Below are positions 43,171 to 51,714 of a stretch of DNA of 64,000 nucleotides, one piece after another. The translations under genes and the position numbers were made by a program. Source of the DNA: Streptosporangium lutulentum (GTDB taxonomy: Bacteria > Actinomycetota > Actinomycetes > Streptosporangiales > Streptosporangiaceae). Positions within the stretch are counted from its first letter, which is position 1, and each line of letters begins with the position of its first letter. The notes beneath the pieces are model-generated. The model saw nothing but the letters and a program-made list of their open reading frames with translations. It made no database searches and was not told the origin of the DNA. The DNA lies in NCBI RefSeq assembly GCF_030811455.1, contig NZ_JAUSQU010000001.1:4092001-4156000 (forward strand). Direction: 5' to 3'.

Positions 43171-43551
43171 ATGGAAATCATCACCCATGACTCGGCCGGC
43201 TCCGTCGCCGAGACGCTGGAACGGCTCAAAGGCCTGATCACGGCCAAGGGGCTGAATCTCTTCACCGTCATCGAACACGACGTGGCCGCCGCCGCCGCCG
43301 GGCTGAGCATGCGGCCCACCAAAGTCGTGATCTTCGGGAGTCCGGCGGCGGGCACCCCGCTCATGATCGCCGTACCGCTGCTCGCCCTCGACCTGCCCCT
43401 GAAGATCCTCATCTGGCAGGACGCGTCCGGCCGGACGCGGGTCAGCCACGACGACGTCGACGCCCTCCAGAAGCGGCACGGTCTCACCGACGAGCAGGCG
43501 GCGCCGTTGCGGGGGGTCGGGATTCTCGCCGCCGCGGCCGCCGGCGCCTGA
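43171..43551 (+). CDS. DUF302 family protein
   Basis: A 126-residue single-domain protein of the DUF302 family (VAETLERLKGLITAKGLNLF near the N-terminus, VVIFGSPAAGTPLMIAVPLL in the middle, LPLKILIWQDASGRTRVSH). Members are small alpha/beta proteins of unknown role, sometimes linked to metal or redox stress. The ATG at 43171 follows GGGAG. The protein ends in an Ala-rich tail. It is monocistronic. Confidence 0.9.
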   Translation: MEIITHDSAGSVAETLERLKGLITAKGLNLFTVIEHDVAAAAAGLSMRPTKVVIFGSPAAGTPLMIAVPLLALDLPLKILIWQDASGRTRVSHDDVDALQKRHGLTDEQAAPLRGVGILAAAAAGA

Positions 43552-43674
43552 CCCTCGACGGTGCGCCCGTTCCCGGCGAGGGGCGGATCCGCGCCGTCGG
43601 TGGCCCGTGCCGGCGAGAAAACCAGCGGATCGGCCCCACGACGTGGGCTCCCCCTTCGGGATCCCGTCGATCGG

Positions 43675-43977
43675 CTACGCCGATCGGCTGCCCTCCGAGG
43701 GGAAACTGCCGAGCAGACGCTGGGCGTAGAAGGACTCCCAGGGTTCCCCCTGCGCTTTCGCGGTGTACTCCTTGTCCAGTCCCACCAGTTCGTAGACGAG
43801 TTCGCTGCGCACCGGTGTGGTCTCCAGCAGGTACGGCAGGTTCGAAAGGTTGATCAGCCAGTCGGCGTACCAGGACGCCCAGTCGGCATCGGCTCCGTCG
43901 ACGATCCGGTAGACCCGGTGATGCGTCTCGGACGCTTCGCGCAGGACGTCGCCGACCTGTTCCACACGCTTGTCCAT
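43675..43977 (-). CDS. Conserved hypothetical small protein
   Basis: A 100-residue soluble protein starting MDKRVEQVGDVLREASETHH. The rest is rich in Trp and Tyr (DGADADWASWYADWLINL, KAQGEPWESFYAQRLLGSF). The pattern resembles small conserved hypotheticals of actinobacteria and cyanobacteria, but no named family can be given. The ATG at 43977 is preferred over a longer frame from 44013. The function is unknown. Confidence 0.65.
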   Translation of the reverse strand: MDKRVEQVGDVLREASETHHRVYRIVDGADADWASWYADWLINLSNLPYLLETTPVRSELVYELVGLDKEYTAKAQGEPWESFYAQRLLGSFPSEGSRSA

Positions 43978-44462
43978 GTGCACCCCTTCCCTTGGTGTTC
44001 CACCGCGATACACGCGACGAACGGGTGCCTTGCAGATGTCCCCCAGTGTATTGAAATCACCTGACCTGGCACTATGCCGGCCCCAGCGGCATGGTGGCGC
44101 CCCGGCGAAGGGCTCCTCCCCGGTGAGGCCGCCGCGGGCGGCTCACCGCCGGGAAACGAATTCGTGAAAAATCCTGACACTCTCTTTCGCCTTCCCCGAC
44201 GACGTCGAGGGCCCGGCGTCGTCCGGGACGCTCCACCCGCCGACAGGCCGCCTGCCGTCTCTCTGGTAGAACGGAATGATCACGGGCGGGCAGGTGACGA
44301 ATCCGAAAGGCGGATCAAGGCCCGTCATCGTCCGGGGTGGTCTGGTCGAGCGGGTGTGGGCGACCGCCGTCGGACATCCCCGGTCAGGACGAGAGACAGG
44401 CCCACCGGCGCGATCCCGTATCTCGCATTCGCCCACAGGACGACGAATCAGAAGGTGTCATC
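43978..44462. other. Gene-free region between divergent genes
   Basis: About 485 bp. It should hold promoters for the small hypothetical gene and the aldo/keto reductase. No specific element was recognised. Confidence 0.4.
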
Positions 44463-45392
44463 ATGGAACAGCGTGTTCTGGGCGGCAACGGCCCGAAACT
44501 GTCAGTGGTCGGGCTCGGCTGCAACAACTTCGGCAGGCGGATCGACGCCGCGGCGTCGGCGGCGGTCGTGCACGCGGCGCTGGACGCCGGGATCACCCAC
44601 TTCGACACCGCCGAGATGTACGGCGACGGCAAGTCGGAGGAGTTTCTCGGCGCCGCGCTCGGCTCGCGTCGCGACGAGGTGGTGATCGCCACCAAGTTCC
44701 TGCCCCGCCCCAAGGAGCAGCCGTACACCCCCGGGGTGCTCGCCGCCCGCATCCGCGAGGCGGCCGAGGGCAGCCTGCGCCGCCTCGGCACCGACCGTAT
44801 CGACCTCTACTACCAGCACTACCCCGATGCGGAGGCGCCGACCGAGGAGGCGCTGGAGGCGCTGGACGAGCTGGTGCGGGCGGGCAAGGTCCTGCACATC
44901 GCCAGCTCGAACGTGTCCGCGGAACAGATCGAGCGCTCCGCCGTGGTGTCCGGCGACAAGGGGTGGCCGAGGTTCACCGGCACGCAGATCGAGTGGAGCC
45001 TGCTGTCCCGCGCCGTGGAGGAGTCGGTCGTGCCCGCGGCCACGGCCGCCGGCATGGGCGTGATCCCGTACTTCCCGCTCGCTTCGGGACTGCTGACCGG
45101 CAAATACCGCAGGGACGAGGCGTTCCCGCCCGGCAGCCGCCTCGCGACGTCCGGTGAGCAGTTCGCCGCCAGGTTCGCCAACGAGGCGAACTTCGCCAAG
45201 GTCGAGGCGTATGAGGCGTTCGCGGCCGAGCACGGTCACACCGTGACCGAGCTGGCGATCGGCTGGCTGCTGGCGCAGCCGTCGGTGGCGTCGGTGATCG
45301 CCGGTGCCACCAGGCCCGAGCAGATCGGAGCCAACGCCGGCTCCGTCTGGACGTTGTCCCCCGCGGAGTCGGCCGCCGTCGCCGAGTTCTGA
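44463..45392 (+). CDS. Aldo/keto reductase
   Basis: A 309-residue NADPH-dependent TIM-barrel reductase. The catalytic residues are visible: Asp and Tyr in HFDTAEMYGDGKSEEFLG, Lys in VIATKFLP and His in LYYQHYPD. The C-terminal cofactor segment SVIAGATRPEQIGAN is standard. The ATG at 44463 is at the start of the conserved domain; an upstream frame to 44337 has no coding character. It is followed by a strong terminator at 45409-45441. Substrate unknown. Confidence 0.93.
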   Translation: MEQRVLGGNGPKLSVVGLGCNNFGRRIDAAASAAVVHAALDAGITHFDTAEMYGDGKSEEFLGAALGSRRDEVVIATKFLPRPKEQPYTPGVLAARIREAAEGSLRRLGTDRIDLYYQHYPDAEAPTEEALEALDELVRAGKVLHIASSNVSAEQIERSAVVSGDKGWPRFTGTQIEWSLLSRAVEESVVPAATAAGMGVIPYFPLASGLLTGKYRRDEAFPPGSRLATSGEQFAARFANEANFAKVEAYEAFAAEHGHTVTELAIGWLLAQPSVASVIAGATRPEQIGANAGSVWTLSPAESAAVAEF

Positions 45393-45408
45393 CCTCTCCG
45401 CCACGACA

Positions 45409-45441
45409 CCGGCCGTCGCGAGTTTTCCTCGCGACGGCCGG
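45409..45441. terminator. Terminator after aldo/keto reductase
   Basis: A perfect 14-bp stem (45409-45422 with 45428-45441), loop TTTTC, 17 bp after the stop codon; it lies between convergent genes and may serve both. Confidence 0.75.
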
Positions 45442-45527
45442 AGGCACCCCCGGCAGCGGACTTTCCGCGGTGAACGACGCGTCACCGGGCCCGCGGGGCG
45501 CCTCGGCGAACGTTCCCGGTCAGAGCA

Positions 45528-46055
45528 CTAATCGGGGGTGGGAAGGTCGACGACCCCGACGACGTTGGACACCGGGACGGTGGCGCCCTCGACGCCCTCT
45601 CCCAGATGACTGCGCGAGTCCAGAGAAACGTGGCGATTGTCCCCTTGGACCCAGACGCGCCCCTGGGGAACGACCACGGGACCGAAATCCTGATGCGAAG
45701 CGGGAGGCTCCTTGATGTAGGGCTCCTCCAGAGGACGCTCGTTCAGGGTTATCCGCTCCCCGTTGTCGCAGCATTTCACGGCGACCCCTGGGACTCCGAT
45801 GACTCGCGCGACCCGGGCCCCCGCGCTCCACGACTCGGGCGCCTCGAAAACGATGACGTCACCCAGCTTGGGAACGTATTCGCCCCTGGCCATATCGACC
45901 GTGACACGGCTGCCCTTTTTAATCGTGGGCTCCATCACCTCACTGGGGACGTCGTACTTCTTACGCCCGGAGACTCGATCAACAATGCCACACCCCGCGA
46001 GCAGGGGCAGAATCATCACCATAGATAGAATATGCAGTCCAAAACGATTCACCAC
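45528..46055 (-). CDS. Signal peptidase I-like lipoprotein lacking the catalytic dyad
   Basis: A 175-residue protein with signal and lipobox (MILPLLAGC, Cys22), then an S26 signal peptidase I fold. Box B reads VPSEVMEPTI where active enzymes have PSGSMEPT, so the catalytic Ser is Val40. In box D, RVARVIGVPG replaces the usual KRVIGLPG, so the catalytic Lys is Ala83. Box C (LGDVIVFEAP) and box E (GDNRHVSLDSRSHLG) are recognisable. It probably keeps the fold but cannot cleave peptides by the known Ser-Lys mechanism. The start is GTG at 46055. Confidence 0.85.
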   Translation of the reverse strand: MVNRFGLHILSMVMILPLLAGCGIVDRVSGRKKYDVPSEVMEPTIKKGSRVTVDMARGEYVPKLGDVIVFEAPESWSAGARVARVIGVPGVAVKCCDNGERITLNERPLEEPYIKEPPASHQDFGPVVVPQGRVWVQGDNRHVSLDSRSHLGEGVEGATVPVSNVVGVVDLPTPD

Positions 46056-46548
46056 GGCATTGTCCAGGCCGAAACACGACCCGGTGGTTCGTGCCCCGTC
46101 ACGATCCCGTCACGGGCGACACCGTGATCCCTCAGGCGGACCCGACCTGCGACCTCCCGTCGTGTGAGACCGCGGGCATCTCGGATCTCCGCCGGCCGAA
46201 GGATTTCGTCAAAAGCTCCTCCCCGCCGGCTTCCACGACCTCCTGGCGGCCCGTTCGGCATGCTCGGCCCGAGTTCCTCGCCCTCATGGGTCGGCCTTCC
46301 TCTTCCCGCGCTCATTTTTCACGAAATCCCGTATCGCCGTTCGTTCACGGGAATGGCTTCGAGATACCCGCGCCTGGTTTTGTCGGCGATGACAAGAAGG
46401 ACGGTGAATCGTCGCGGTCGGAACGGCACCGCTCCGGGCCGGGGTCCCTTCGGATCGCGCGTCTTCCAGCCGGCGACGGGCTCCCCCGGCCTGCGGGAAA
46501 CGCCACGGAAGGAGAACTCGAGATGCCGTACGAAGAGTCGAGGGAAGG
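46056..46548. other. Gene-free region
   Basis: About 490 bp between same-strand genes. Long frames here are antisense artefacts. No RNA or operator was recognised. Confidence 0.4.
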
Positions 46549-47430
46549 TCAGGGGGCGGTGAGCGCGGTGCCCTGGGCGAGGAGGAGGAGCACGTCGACC
46601 GCGGCCACGGCGATGGCCGCCGCGAAGGGCGCCCGGGGCGAGCGGCGGCCCAGGAGCAAGCCCGCGACGGTGAACGCCCCCGCCGCCGCGAGGGCGGCCC
46701 AGCTCCCCGCGCCCGGGGGCTCGGGCGGGCCGAGGACGAGGAGCCCCGTCGCCAGAAGCAGCGGCAGGGGGATCAGGGCGCGGACCCGGGCGGTCCCGAG
46801 CCGTTGCGGCCAGCCCCGGACCCCGGTGGCGAGATCCGCGGGGATGTCGGGCAGGACGTTGGCCAGGTGCGCCCCGCAGCCGAGCAGCGCGGCCGCGAGG
46901 ACGGCCCACCAGGCGGGCCACGGGTTTCCCGGCAGCCCCAGGGTCACGAAGCCCGGCAGCGAGCCGAACCCCACCGCATAGGGCAGCCACGACAGCACGG
47001 TGGCCTTCAACCGGAGGTCGTAGACCCAGGCCGCGGCGACGCCGGTGAGATGGACGGCCCCGGCCGCCGGACCGGAGGCGAGGGACAACGGCACGCAGAG
47101 CGCCAGGGCGGTGCCCGCGGCGATCCACACCGTCCGGACGCTCACCGCGCCGTCCACGACCGGCTTGCCGGTACGGCCCGCGGCGGTGTCCCGTCCGGCG
47201 TCCACCGCGTCGTTGCACCAGCCGATCGAGAGCTGACCGCTCAGCACCGCGGCGGCCACGAGGGCGCAACCGGCCGCGTCGCGCCCGCTCGCCCAGGCCA
47301 GCGCGGTCACCAGGGCGGTGACCGCCACGGTCGGCCCCGGGTGGCAGGCGCGCGTCAACCCCAGGGCGGCCCGGAGCCCGGCCCGGAGCGCTGCCCTGCG
47401 GCCCAGGCGCGGATGCCGGCTCGTCGTCAC
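46549..47430 (-). CDS. UbiA-family prenyltransferase (agqD-like)
   Basis: A 293-residue membrane protein with about eight helices. The two prenyl-diphosphate/Mg2+-binding motifs are NDAVDAGRD (with TGKPVVDG after it) and DIPADLATGVRGWPQRLG. It attaches a prenyl chain to an aromatic acceptor. The start is GTG at 47430; an upstream frame to 47559 has no coding character. It is divergent from the type III PKS operon, which makes a phenolic acceptor likely. A TnpB element separates the two. Confidence 0.9.
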   Translation of the reverse strand: MTTSRHPRLGRRAALRAGLRAALGLTRACHPGPTVAVTALVTALAWASGRDAAGCALVAAAVLSGQLSIGWCNDAVDAGRDTAAGRTGKPVVDGAVSVRTVWIAAGTALALCVPLSLASGPAAGAVHLTGVAAAWVYDLRLKATVLSWLPYAVGFGSLPGFVTLGLPGNPWPAWWAVLAAALLGCGAHLANVLPDIPADLATGVRGWPQRLGTARVRALIPLPLLLATGLLVLGPPEPPGAGSWAALAAAGAFTVAGLLLGRRSPRAPFAAAIAVAAVDVLLLLAQGTALTAP

Positions 47431-47604
47431 CCGATGATCGTAGGCCGCGGGCACCGGGAACGGGAGGATGCCGGGACGCCGCGAGAGACGTCCGCGTCCC
47501 TGGGGTTCCTCATATCGTTCTCCCGGTTCGCGAGGCATGCCGTACACGTAGATGGGCAAGATCTAGACGTCCGCCGTCCGCGACTCCCGGGAGCAGTCAA
47601 ACAG

Positions 47605-47726
47605 TTGACATCCTCTCCTCCCTTCAGGGAGGGGACTCCCACGGTCACCCGTGAGCCTTCCTGCTTCACCGCCAGTCGCCCGCCAGGAGAACTCCCTTGA
47701 GGTCTTACACCGACTCCACAGGCGTT
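47605..47726 (-). ncRNA. Putative omega-RNA / right end of TnpB element
   Basis: Directly downstream of tnpB on the reverse strand is the conserved right end of IS605/IS1341-type elements. It contains the hairpin CCTCCCT/AGGGAGG (47617-47632) and ends GGATGTCAA at about 47605. TnpB proteins use an RNA from this region, its 3' end extending into flanking DNA as the guide. The exact RNA boundaries cannot be read from sequence. Confidence 0.6.
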
Positions 47727-48857
47727 TCACCTCTCCGCCAGCCCGGCGGCGAGGATGTTCTTCGCGGCGTTCACATCCCGATCATGAACGGCACCACAGG
47801 CACACACCCAGTCACGAACGTGCAACGGCATCGACGCAGTGATCGCGCCGCACGCCGAGCACAGCTTGGAGGAGGGAAACCAGCGGTCCGCGACCACGAG
47901 CTCCCGCCCGTACCACCGGGTCTTGTACTCCAGCATGGTGCGTATCTGACGCCAGGAGGCATCGGAGATGGCGCGGGCCAGGCTGTGGTTCTTCACCATG
48001 GTGCGCACGGTGAGGTCCTCGATGGCGACCACTTGGTTCTCGCGGACGATCGAGGTGGTGAGCTTGTGCAGGTGATCGCGGCGGCGGTCGGCGATCCGGG
48101 CATACACCCGGGCCACCCGGAGCTTCGCCTTGCGCCGGTTGGCCGAGCCCTTCTGTTTGCGGGCCAGGTTACGCTGCGCCTTGGCGAGCCTGGTGCGGTC
48201 GGCCCGCTCGTGGCGGGGGTTGACGACCTTGCCGTCGGCGTCGGTCACACCCTGGATCGGCCGCGACAGGGTGAGCAGAGCCGTGATCCCCGCATCCACA
48301 CCGACCATGCCCGTGCTCGCATCCAGCGGGCGGATCGCATCCTCGCACAGGATCGACACGTGCCAGCGGCCCGCCGCGTCTTTGGACACGGTGACCGTGG
48401 AGGGGTCCGCACCCTCGGGCAGCGGGCGCGACCACACGATGTCCAGCGGGCCGTCCATCTTCGCCAGGCTGAGCCGCCCGTCCTTCCAGCGGAACGCGGA
48501 GCGGGTGTATTCGGCGCTGAGCCTGGACTTCTTGCGGGACTTGAAGGAGGGGTATCCGGCCCGCTTGGCGAAGAAGTTCGTGAACGCCGTTTGCAGGTGG
48601 CGCAGCGCCTGTTGCAGCGGGACCGAGGACACCTCGGCCAGGAAGCCGAGTTCTTCGGTGCGTTTCCATTCGGTCAGCGCGGCCGAGGAATGCACGTAGG
48701 AGATTGTCCGGCCTTCTGTGGTGTAGGCGCGGGTGCGTTCTTCGAGGGCTTTGTTGTAGACCAGGCGGGCGCAACCGAAGGTCCGGGAAAGCTCTTCGGC
48801 CTGTTCGGGGGTGGGGTGGAAGCGGAACGTGAAGGCCCGCTTCACGAGCTGCGCCAT
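47727..48857 (-). CDS. tnpB: TnpB (IS605 OrfB) RNA-guided endonuclease
   Basis: A 376-residue TnpB starting MAQLVKRAFTFRFHPTPEQA. The N-terminal OrfB domain (CARLVYNKALEER) is followed by a RuvC-like nuclease with catalytic Asp in VGVDAGI, Glu in VVAIEDLTVRTM and Asp in HDRDVNAAKNI. A zinc finger (CSACGA then CACGA) lies between the last two. All three acidic residues are present, so the nuclease is probably active. No TnpA is present in the window, so the element is solitary. The ATG at 48857 is preferred to one at 48866. Confidence 0.93.
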   Translation of the reverse strand: MAQLVKRAFTFRFHPTPEQAEELSRTFGCARLVYNKALEERTRAYTTEGRTISYVHSSAALTEWKRTEELGFLAEVSSVPLQQALRHLQTAFTNFFAKRAGYPSFKSRKKSRLSAEYTRSAFRWKDGRLSLAKMDGPLDIVWSRPLPEGADPSTVTVSKDAAGRWHVSILCEDAIRPLDASTGMVGVDAGITALLTLSRPIQGVTDADGKVVNPRHERADRTRLAKAQRNLARKQKGSANRRKAKLRVARVYARIADRRRDHLHKLTTSIVRENQVVAIEDLTVRTMVKNHSLARAISDASWRQIRTMLEYKTRWYGRELVVADRWFPSSKLCSACGAITASMPLHVRDWVCACGAVHDRDVNAAKNILAAGLAER

Positions 48858-48965
48858 GCCTCGCACAATGCCACAAGATCAGTTAAGTACGGGCTTGATT
48901 CGTGCGGCACGGTGCCGCGTTTCCTTCTCGGCCTGAAGGCCGGGGTCTCCACGCTGGAGGAATTG

Positions 48966-50033
48966 ATGACGCGAATCGCCGCTGTGCACGGCGCTCTTCC
49001 GCCCAACCGCTACTCCCAGGCAGAGATCACCGACACGTTCGCCCAGGTGTGCCTGCCCTCGGGCGCCGGCCGGCGGCTGCTTGAACGGTTTCACACCGGA
49101 GCCCGGGTCGGCTCACGTCATCTGGTGCTGCCGCTCGACCAGTACGCCAAGCTTGAGGGCTTCGGGATGGCCAACGACGTCTTCGTCGACGCCGCCGTGT
49201 CGCTGGGCGCCGAGGCGGTGGATGGGGCGCTGGAGGCGGCCGGGCTCGCGCCGGGCGATGTGGACATGATCCTTTTCACCTCGGTGACCGGTATCGCCGC
49301 GCCCTCCGTGGACGCCAGGCTGGCCGGAGTGATCGGGCTGCGCCCCGACGTCAAGCGGGTGCCGGTGTTCGGTCTCGGCTGCGTGGCGGGGGCCGCCGGG
49401 ATCTCCCGCCTCCACGACTACCTGCTCGGCTGGCCGGGCCACGTGGCCGTACTGCTCTCGGTCGAGCTCTGCTCCCTCACCCTGCAACGGGGTGACGCCT
49501 CCGTCGCCAACCTGGTCGCGAGCGCGCTGTTCGGCGACGGAGCGGCGGCCGTGGTGGCCTGCGGCGACGATCGGCCGCTCCGGGCGGACGGCCCGGGGGG
49601 CCCGGCCGTGGTGGCCACCCGCAGCCACCTGTACCCCGGTTCCGAGCGCGTGATGGGCTGGAACGTCGGCGACACCGGCTTCCAGGTGGTGCTCGACGCG
49701 AGCGTCCCCGACGTGGTGCGCACCTACCTGGCCGACGACGTGCACGGCTTCCTCGCCGATCACGGCCTGACCACCCGGGACGTGACGGCCTGGGTGTGCC
49801 ATCCGGGCGGTCCCAAGGTCCTGGAGGCCGTGGCCGAGACCCTCCGGCTGCCGGACGGCGCGCTCGACCTGACCTGGCGTTCGCTGGCCGAGGTGGGGAA
49901 CCTGTCCTCCTCCTCCGTGCTGCACGTTCTCCGGGATACCCTCGCCCTGCGGCCGCCGCCGCCGGGCACGCCCGGTCTGCTCATCGCGATGGGTCCGGGC
50001 TTCTGTTCCGAACTCGTACTGCTGCGCTGGTAG
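48966..50033 (+). CDS. Type III polyketide synthase (agqA-like)
   Basis: A 355-residue chalcone synthase-fold enzyme condensing an acyl-CoA starter with malonyl-CoA. The catalytic Cys is at about 139 (VFGLGCVAGAAG), His at about 279 (VCHPGGPK) and Asn at about 312 (GNLSSSSVLH). Other features are SRHLVLPLDQYAKLEGF and GDTGFQVVLD. The ATG at 48966 follows GGAGG with good spacing. Downstream methyltransferase and FAD oxidoreductase genes follow at 7 bp and by overlap. The product is probably an alkylresorcinol or alkylpyrone-type phenolic lipid. Confidence 0.93.
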   Translation: MTRIAAVHGALPPNRYSQAEITDTFAQVCLPSGAGRRLLERFHTGARVGSRHLVLPLDQYAKLEGFGMANDVFVDAAVSLGAEAVDGALEAAGLAPGDVDMILFTSVTGIAAPSVDARLAGVIGLRPDVKRVPVFGLGCVAGAAGISRLHDYLLGWPGHVAVLLSVELCSLTLQRGDASVANLVASALFGDGAAAVVACGDDRPLRADGPGGPAVVATRSHLYPGSERVMGWNVGDTGFQVVLDASVPDVVRTYLADDVHGFLADHGLTTRDVTAWVCHPGGPKVLEAVAETLRLPDGALDLTWRSLAEVGNLSSSSVLHVLRDTLALRPPPPGTPGLLIAMGPGFCSELVLLRW

Positions 50034-50040
50034 GAGCCCG

Positions 50041-50601
50041 ATGTCCTGGCATCTGTCGTCCTGGTATCTCCTTCTCCTGCTGCTCGTGGGAGCGGAGCGC
50101 GTCGCCGAGCTGGTCGTCGCCCGCCGCAACGCGCGGTGGAGCATGGAACGCGGCGGGGTGCTGTCGGGCGCCGGCCACTATCCGTGGATGGTCGCCCTGC
50201 ACACCGGGCTGCTGGCCGGTTGCCTGCTGGAGGCGGGCCTGGCCGACCGGCCCTTCGTCCCGGCGCTCGGCTGGCCCATGCTCGTCCTGGTGGTCGCCGC
50301 GCAGGGACTGCGCTGGTGGTGCATCACCGCCCTGGGTCCGCAGTGGAACACCCAGGTGATCGTGGTGCCCGGCCTGTCCCCGGTGACCCGCGGCCCCTAC
50401 CGCCTGCGCTGGCTGCGCCACCCCAACTACGTGGCCGTGGCCGTGGAGGGCGCGGCGCTGCCGCTGGTGCACGGCGCGTGGATCACCGCGCTGGTGTTCA
50501 CCGTGCTCAACGCGGCGCTGATGGTGGTGCGGATCCGCTGCGAGGAGGCCGCCCTGGCCTCGCTCGTCCCCCCGGCGCCTTCCGGGCGGGCCCGGGCGTG
50601 A
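50041..50601 (+). CDS. Isoprenylcysteine carboxyl methyltransferase-like methyltransferase (agqB-like)
   Basis: A 186-residue integral membrane protein of the ICMT family with about five helices. The SAM-binding C-terminus is visible in VTRGPYRLRWLRHPNYVAVA and VVRIRCEEAALA. In type III PKS operons such proteins O-methylate the PKS product. It starts 7 bp after the PKS stop and its stop overlaps the next start (GTGA). Confidence 0.92.
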   Translation: MSWHLSSWYLLLLLLVGAERVAELVVARRNARWSMERGGVLSGAGHYPWMVALHTGLLAGCLLEAGLADRPFVPALGWPMLVLVVAAQGLRWWCITALGPQWNTQVIVVPGLSPVTRGPYRLRWLRHPNYVAVAVEGAALPLVHGAWITALVFTVLNAALMVVRIRCEEAALASLVPPAPSGRARA

Positions 50602-51611
50602 TCGACGTCCTCATCGCGGGGGGAGGACCGGCGGGTCTGGCCACCGCCATCCACGCGGCACAGGCCGGGATGGAGGCGGTGGTGGTCGAGCCCCGGCCCA
50701 TGCCGGTGGACAAGGCGTGCGGCGAGGGGCTGATGCCCAGCGGTGCCGCCGCCCTGCGGTCGCTGGGCGTGCGGGTCGAGGGCCGGACGCTGCGCGGGAT
50801 CCGCTACCTGGACGGGCGGCACGAGGCTCAGGCCGCGTTCCGCGACGGCCCCGGGCTGGGCGTGCGCCGTACCGCGCTGCACACCGCACTGTCCCTCCGG
50901 GCGGCCGAGCTGGGGATCGAGGTCGTCCGCGGCAAGGTGGGCGAGCTGCGGCAGGACCGCGACGGGGTCGAGGCTGCGGGGCTGCGGGCTCGCTGGCTGG
51001 TGGCCGCGGACGGCCTGCACTCCCCGCTCCGCGCCCGGCTGGGGCTGGAACTGCCCGACCGCCGAGCGCGCCGGTACGGCCTGCGCAGGCACTACCCCGT
51101 CGCGCCCTGGACGGACTTCGTCGAGGTCCACTGGGCGGCGGACGGCGAGGCGTACGTGACGCCGGTCGGCGACGACCTGGTCGGCGTGGCCGTGCTGAGC
51201 TCGCGTCGCCGCGGTTACCCGGAGCACCTGGCGGACTTCCCCGCACTCGTGGCCCGGTTGCAGGGACCGGCCACGACCCCGGTTCGCGGCGCGGGGCCGC
51301 TGCGCCAGCGGGTGCGCGCCCGGGTCGCCGGGCGGGTGCTGCTGGTCGGGGACGCGGCCGGATACGTCGACGCGCTCACCGGCGAGGGGGTCTCCCTGGC
51401 GCTGCTGTCCGCGCAGGCGCTGGTGGGGTGCCTGCGGGCGGGCACCCCCCAAGCGTACGAGGGTGCCTGGCTGCGGCTATCGCGGCGTCACCGGCTGCTC
51501 ACCGGGGCGCTCGTGGGGACCCGCCGGTACCGGGCGGCGGCGAGGCTGATCGTCCCGGCGGCCCAGCGGATGCCCCTGCTGTTCGGCGCGGCGGTGCACG
51601 CCCTGGCCTGA
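50598..51611 (+). CDS. FAD-dependent oxidoreductase/monooxygenase (agqC-like)
   Basis: A 337-residue FAD protein with the dinucleotide-binding motif IAGGGPAGLATAIHAAQAG (about 5-23), an ACGEGLMPSGAAALR segment, and the GD-type motif VLLVGDAAGYVDALTGEGVS (about 246-265). It belongs to the geranylgeranyl reductase/FAD monooxygenase group that acts on phenolic lipids or prenyl chains. The GTG at 50598 overlaps the ICMT stop. In the agq cluster the corresponding enzyme hydroxylates the aromatic ring. Confidence 0.9.
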   Translation: MIDVLIAGGGPAGLATAIHAAQAGMEAVVVEPRPMPVDKACGEGLMPSGAAALRSLGVRVEGRTLRGIRYLDGRHEAQAAFRDGPGLGVRRTALHTALSLRAAELGIEVVRGKVGELRQDRDGVEAAGLRARWLVAADGLHSPLRARLGLELPDRRARRYGLRRHYPVAPWTDFVEVHWAADGEAYVTPVGDDLVGVAVLSSRRRGYPEHLADFPALVARLQGPATTPVRGAGPLRQRVRARVAGRVLLVGDAAGYVDALTGEGVSLALLSAQALVGCLRAGTPQAYEGAWLRLSRRHRLLTGALVGTRRYRAAARLIVPAAQRMPLLFGAAVHALA

Positions 51612-51714
51612 GTCCTGCGGCCGGACGACCCGGAGCTCGTTTCCTAGTTCTGGTGAGGAAGGCCCCGGTCGTGTCCGCGCCGACGGCCTGTTCCGCCAGG
51701 CCGACGGTCGAGGG

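Noticed and set aside
46091-46981. Small open frames between the signal-peptidase-like gene and the prenyltransferase
   Set aside because: Low-complexity Arg/Pro/Ser-rich frames in several registers with no start context; most overlap the antisense of the prenyltransferase.
47697-50033. 778-residue frame that seems to fuse antisense TnpB sequence with the type III PKS
   Set aside because: The first 420 residues are antisense to TnpB; the PKS begins at the ATG at 48966 with its own ribosome-binding site and normal family length.
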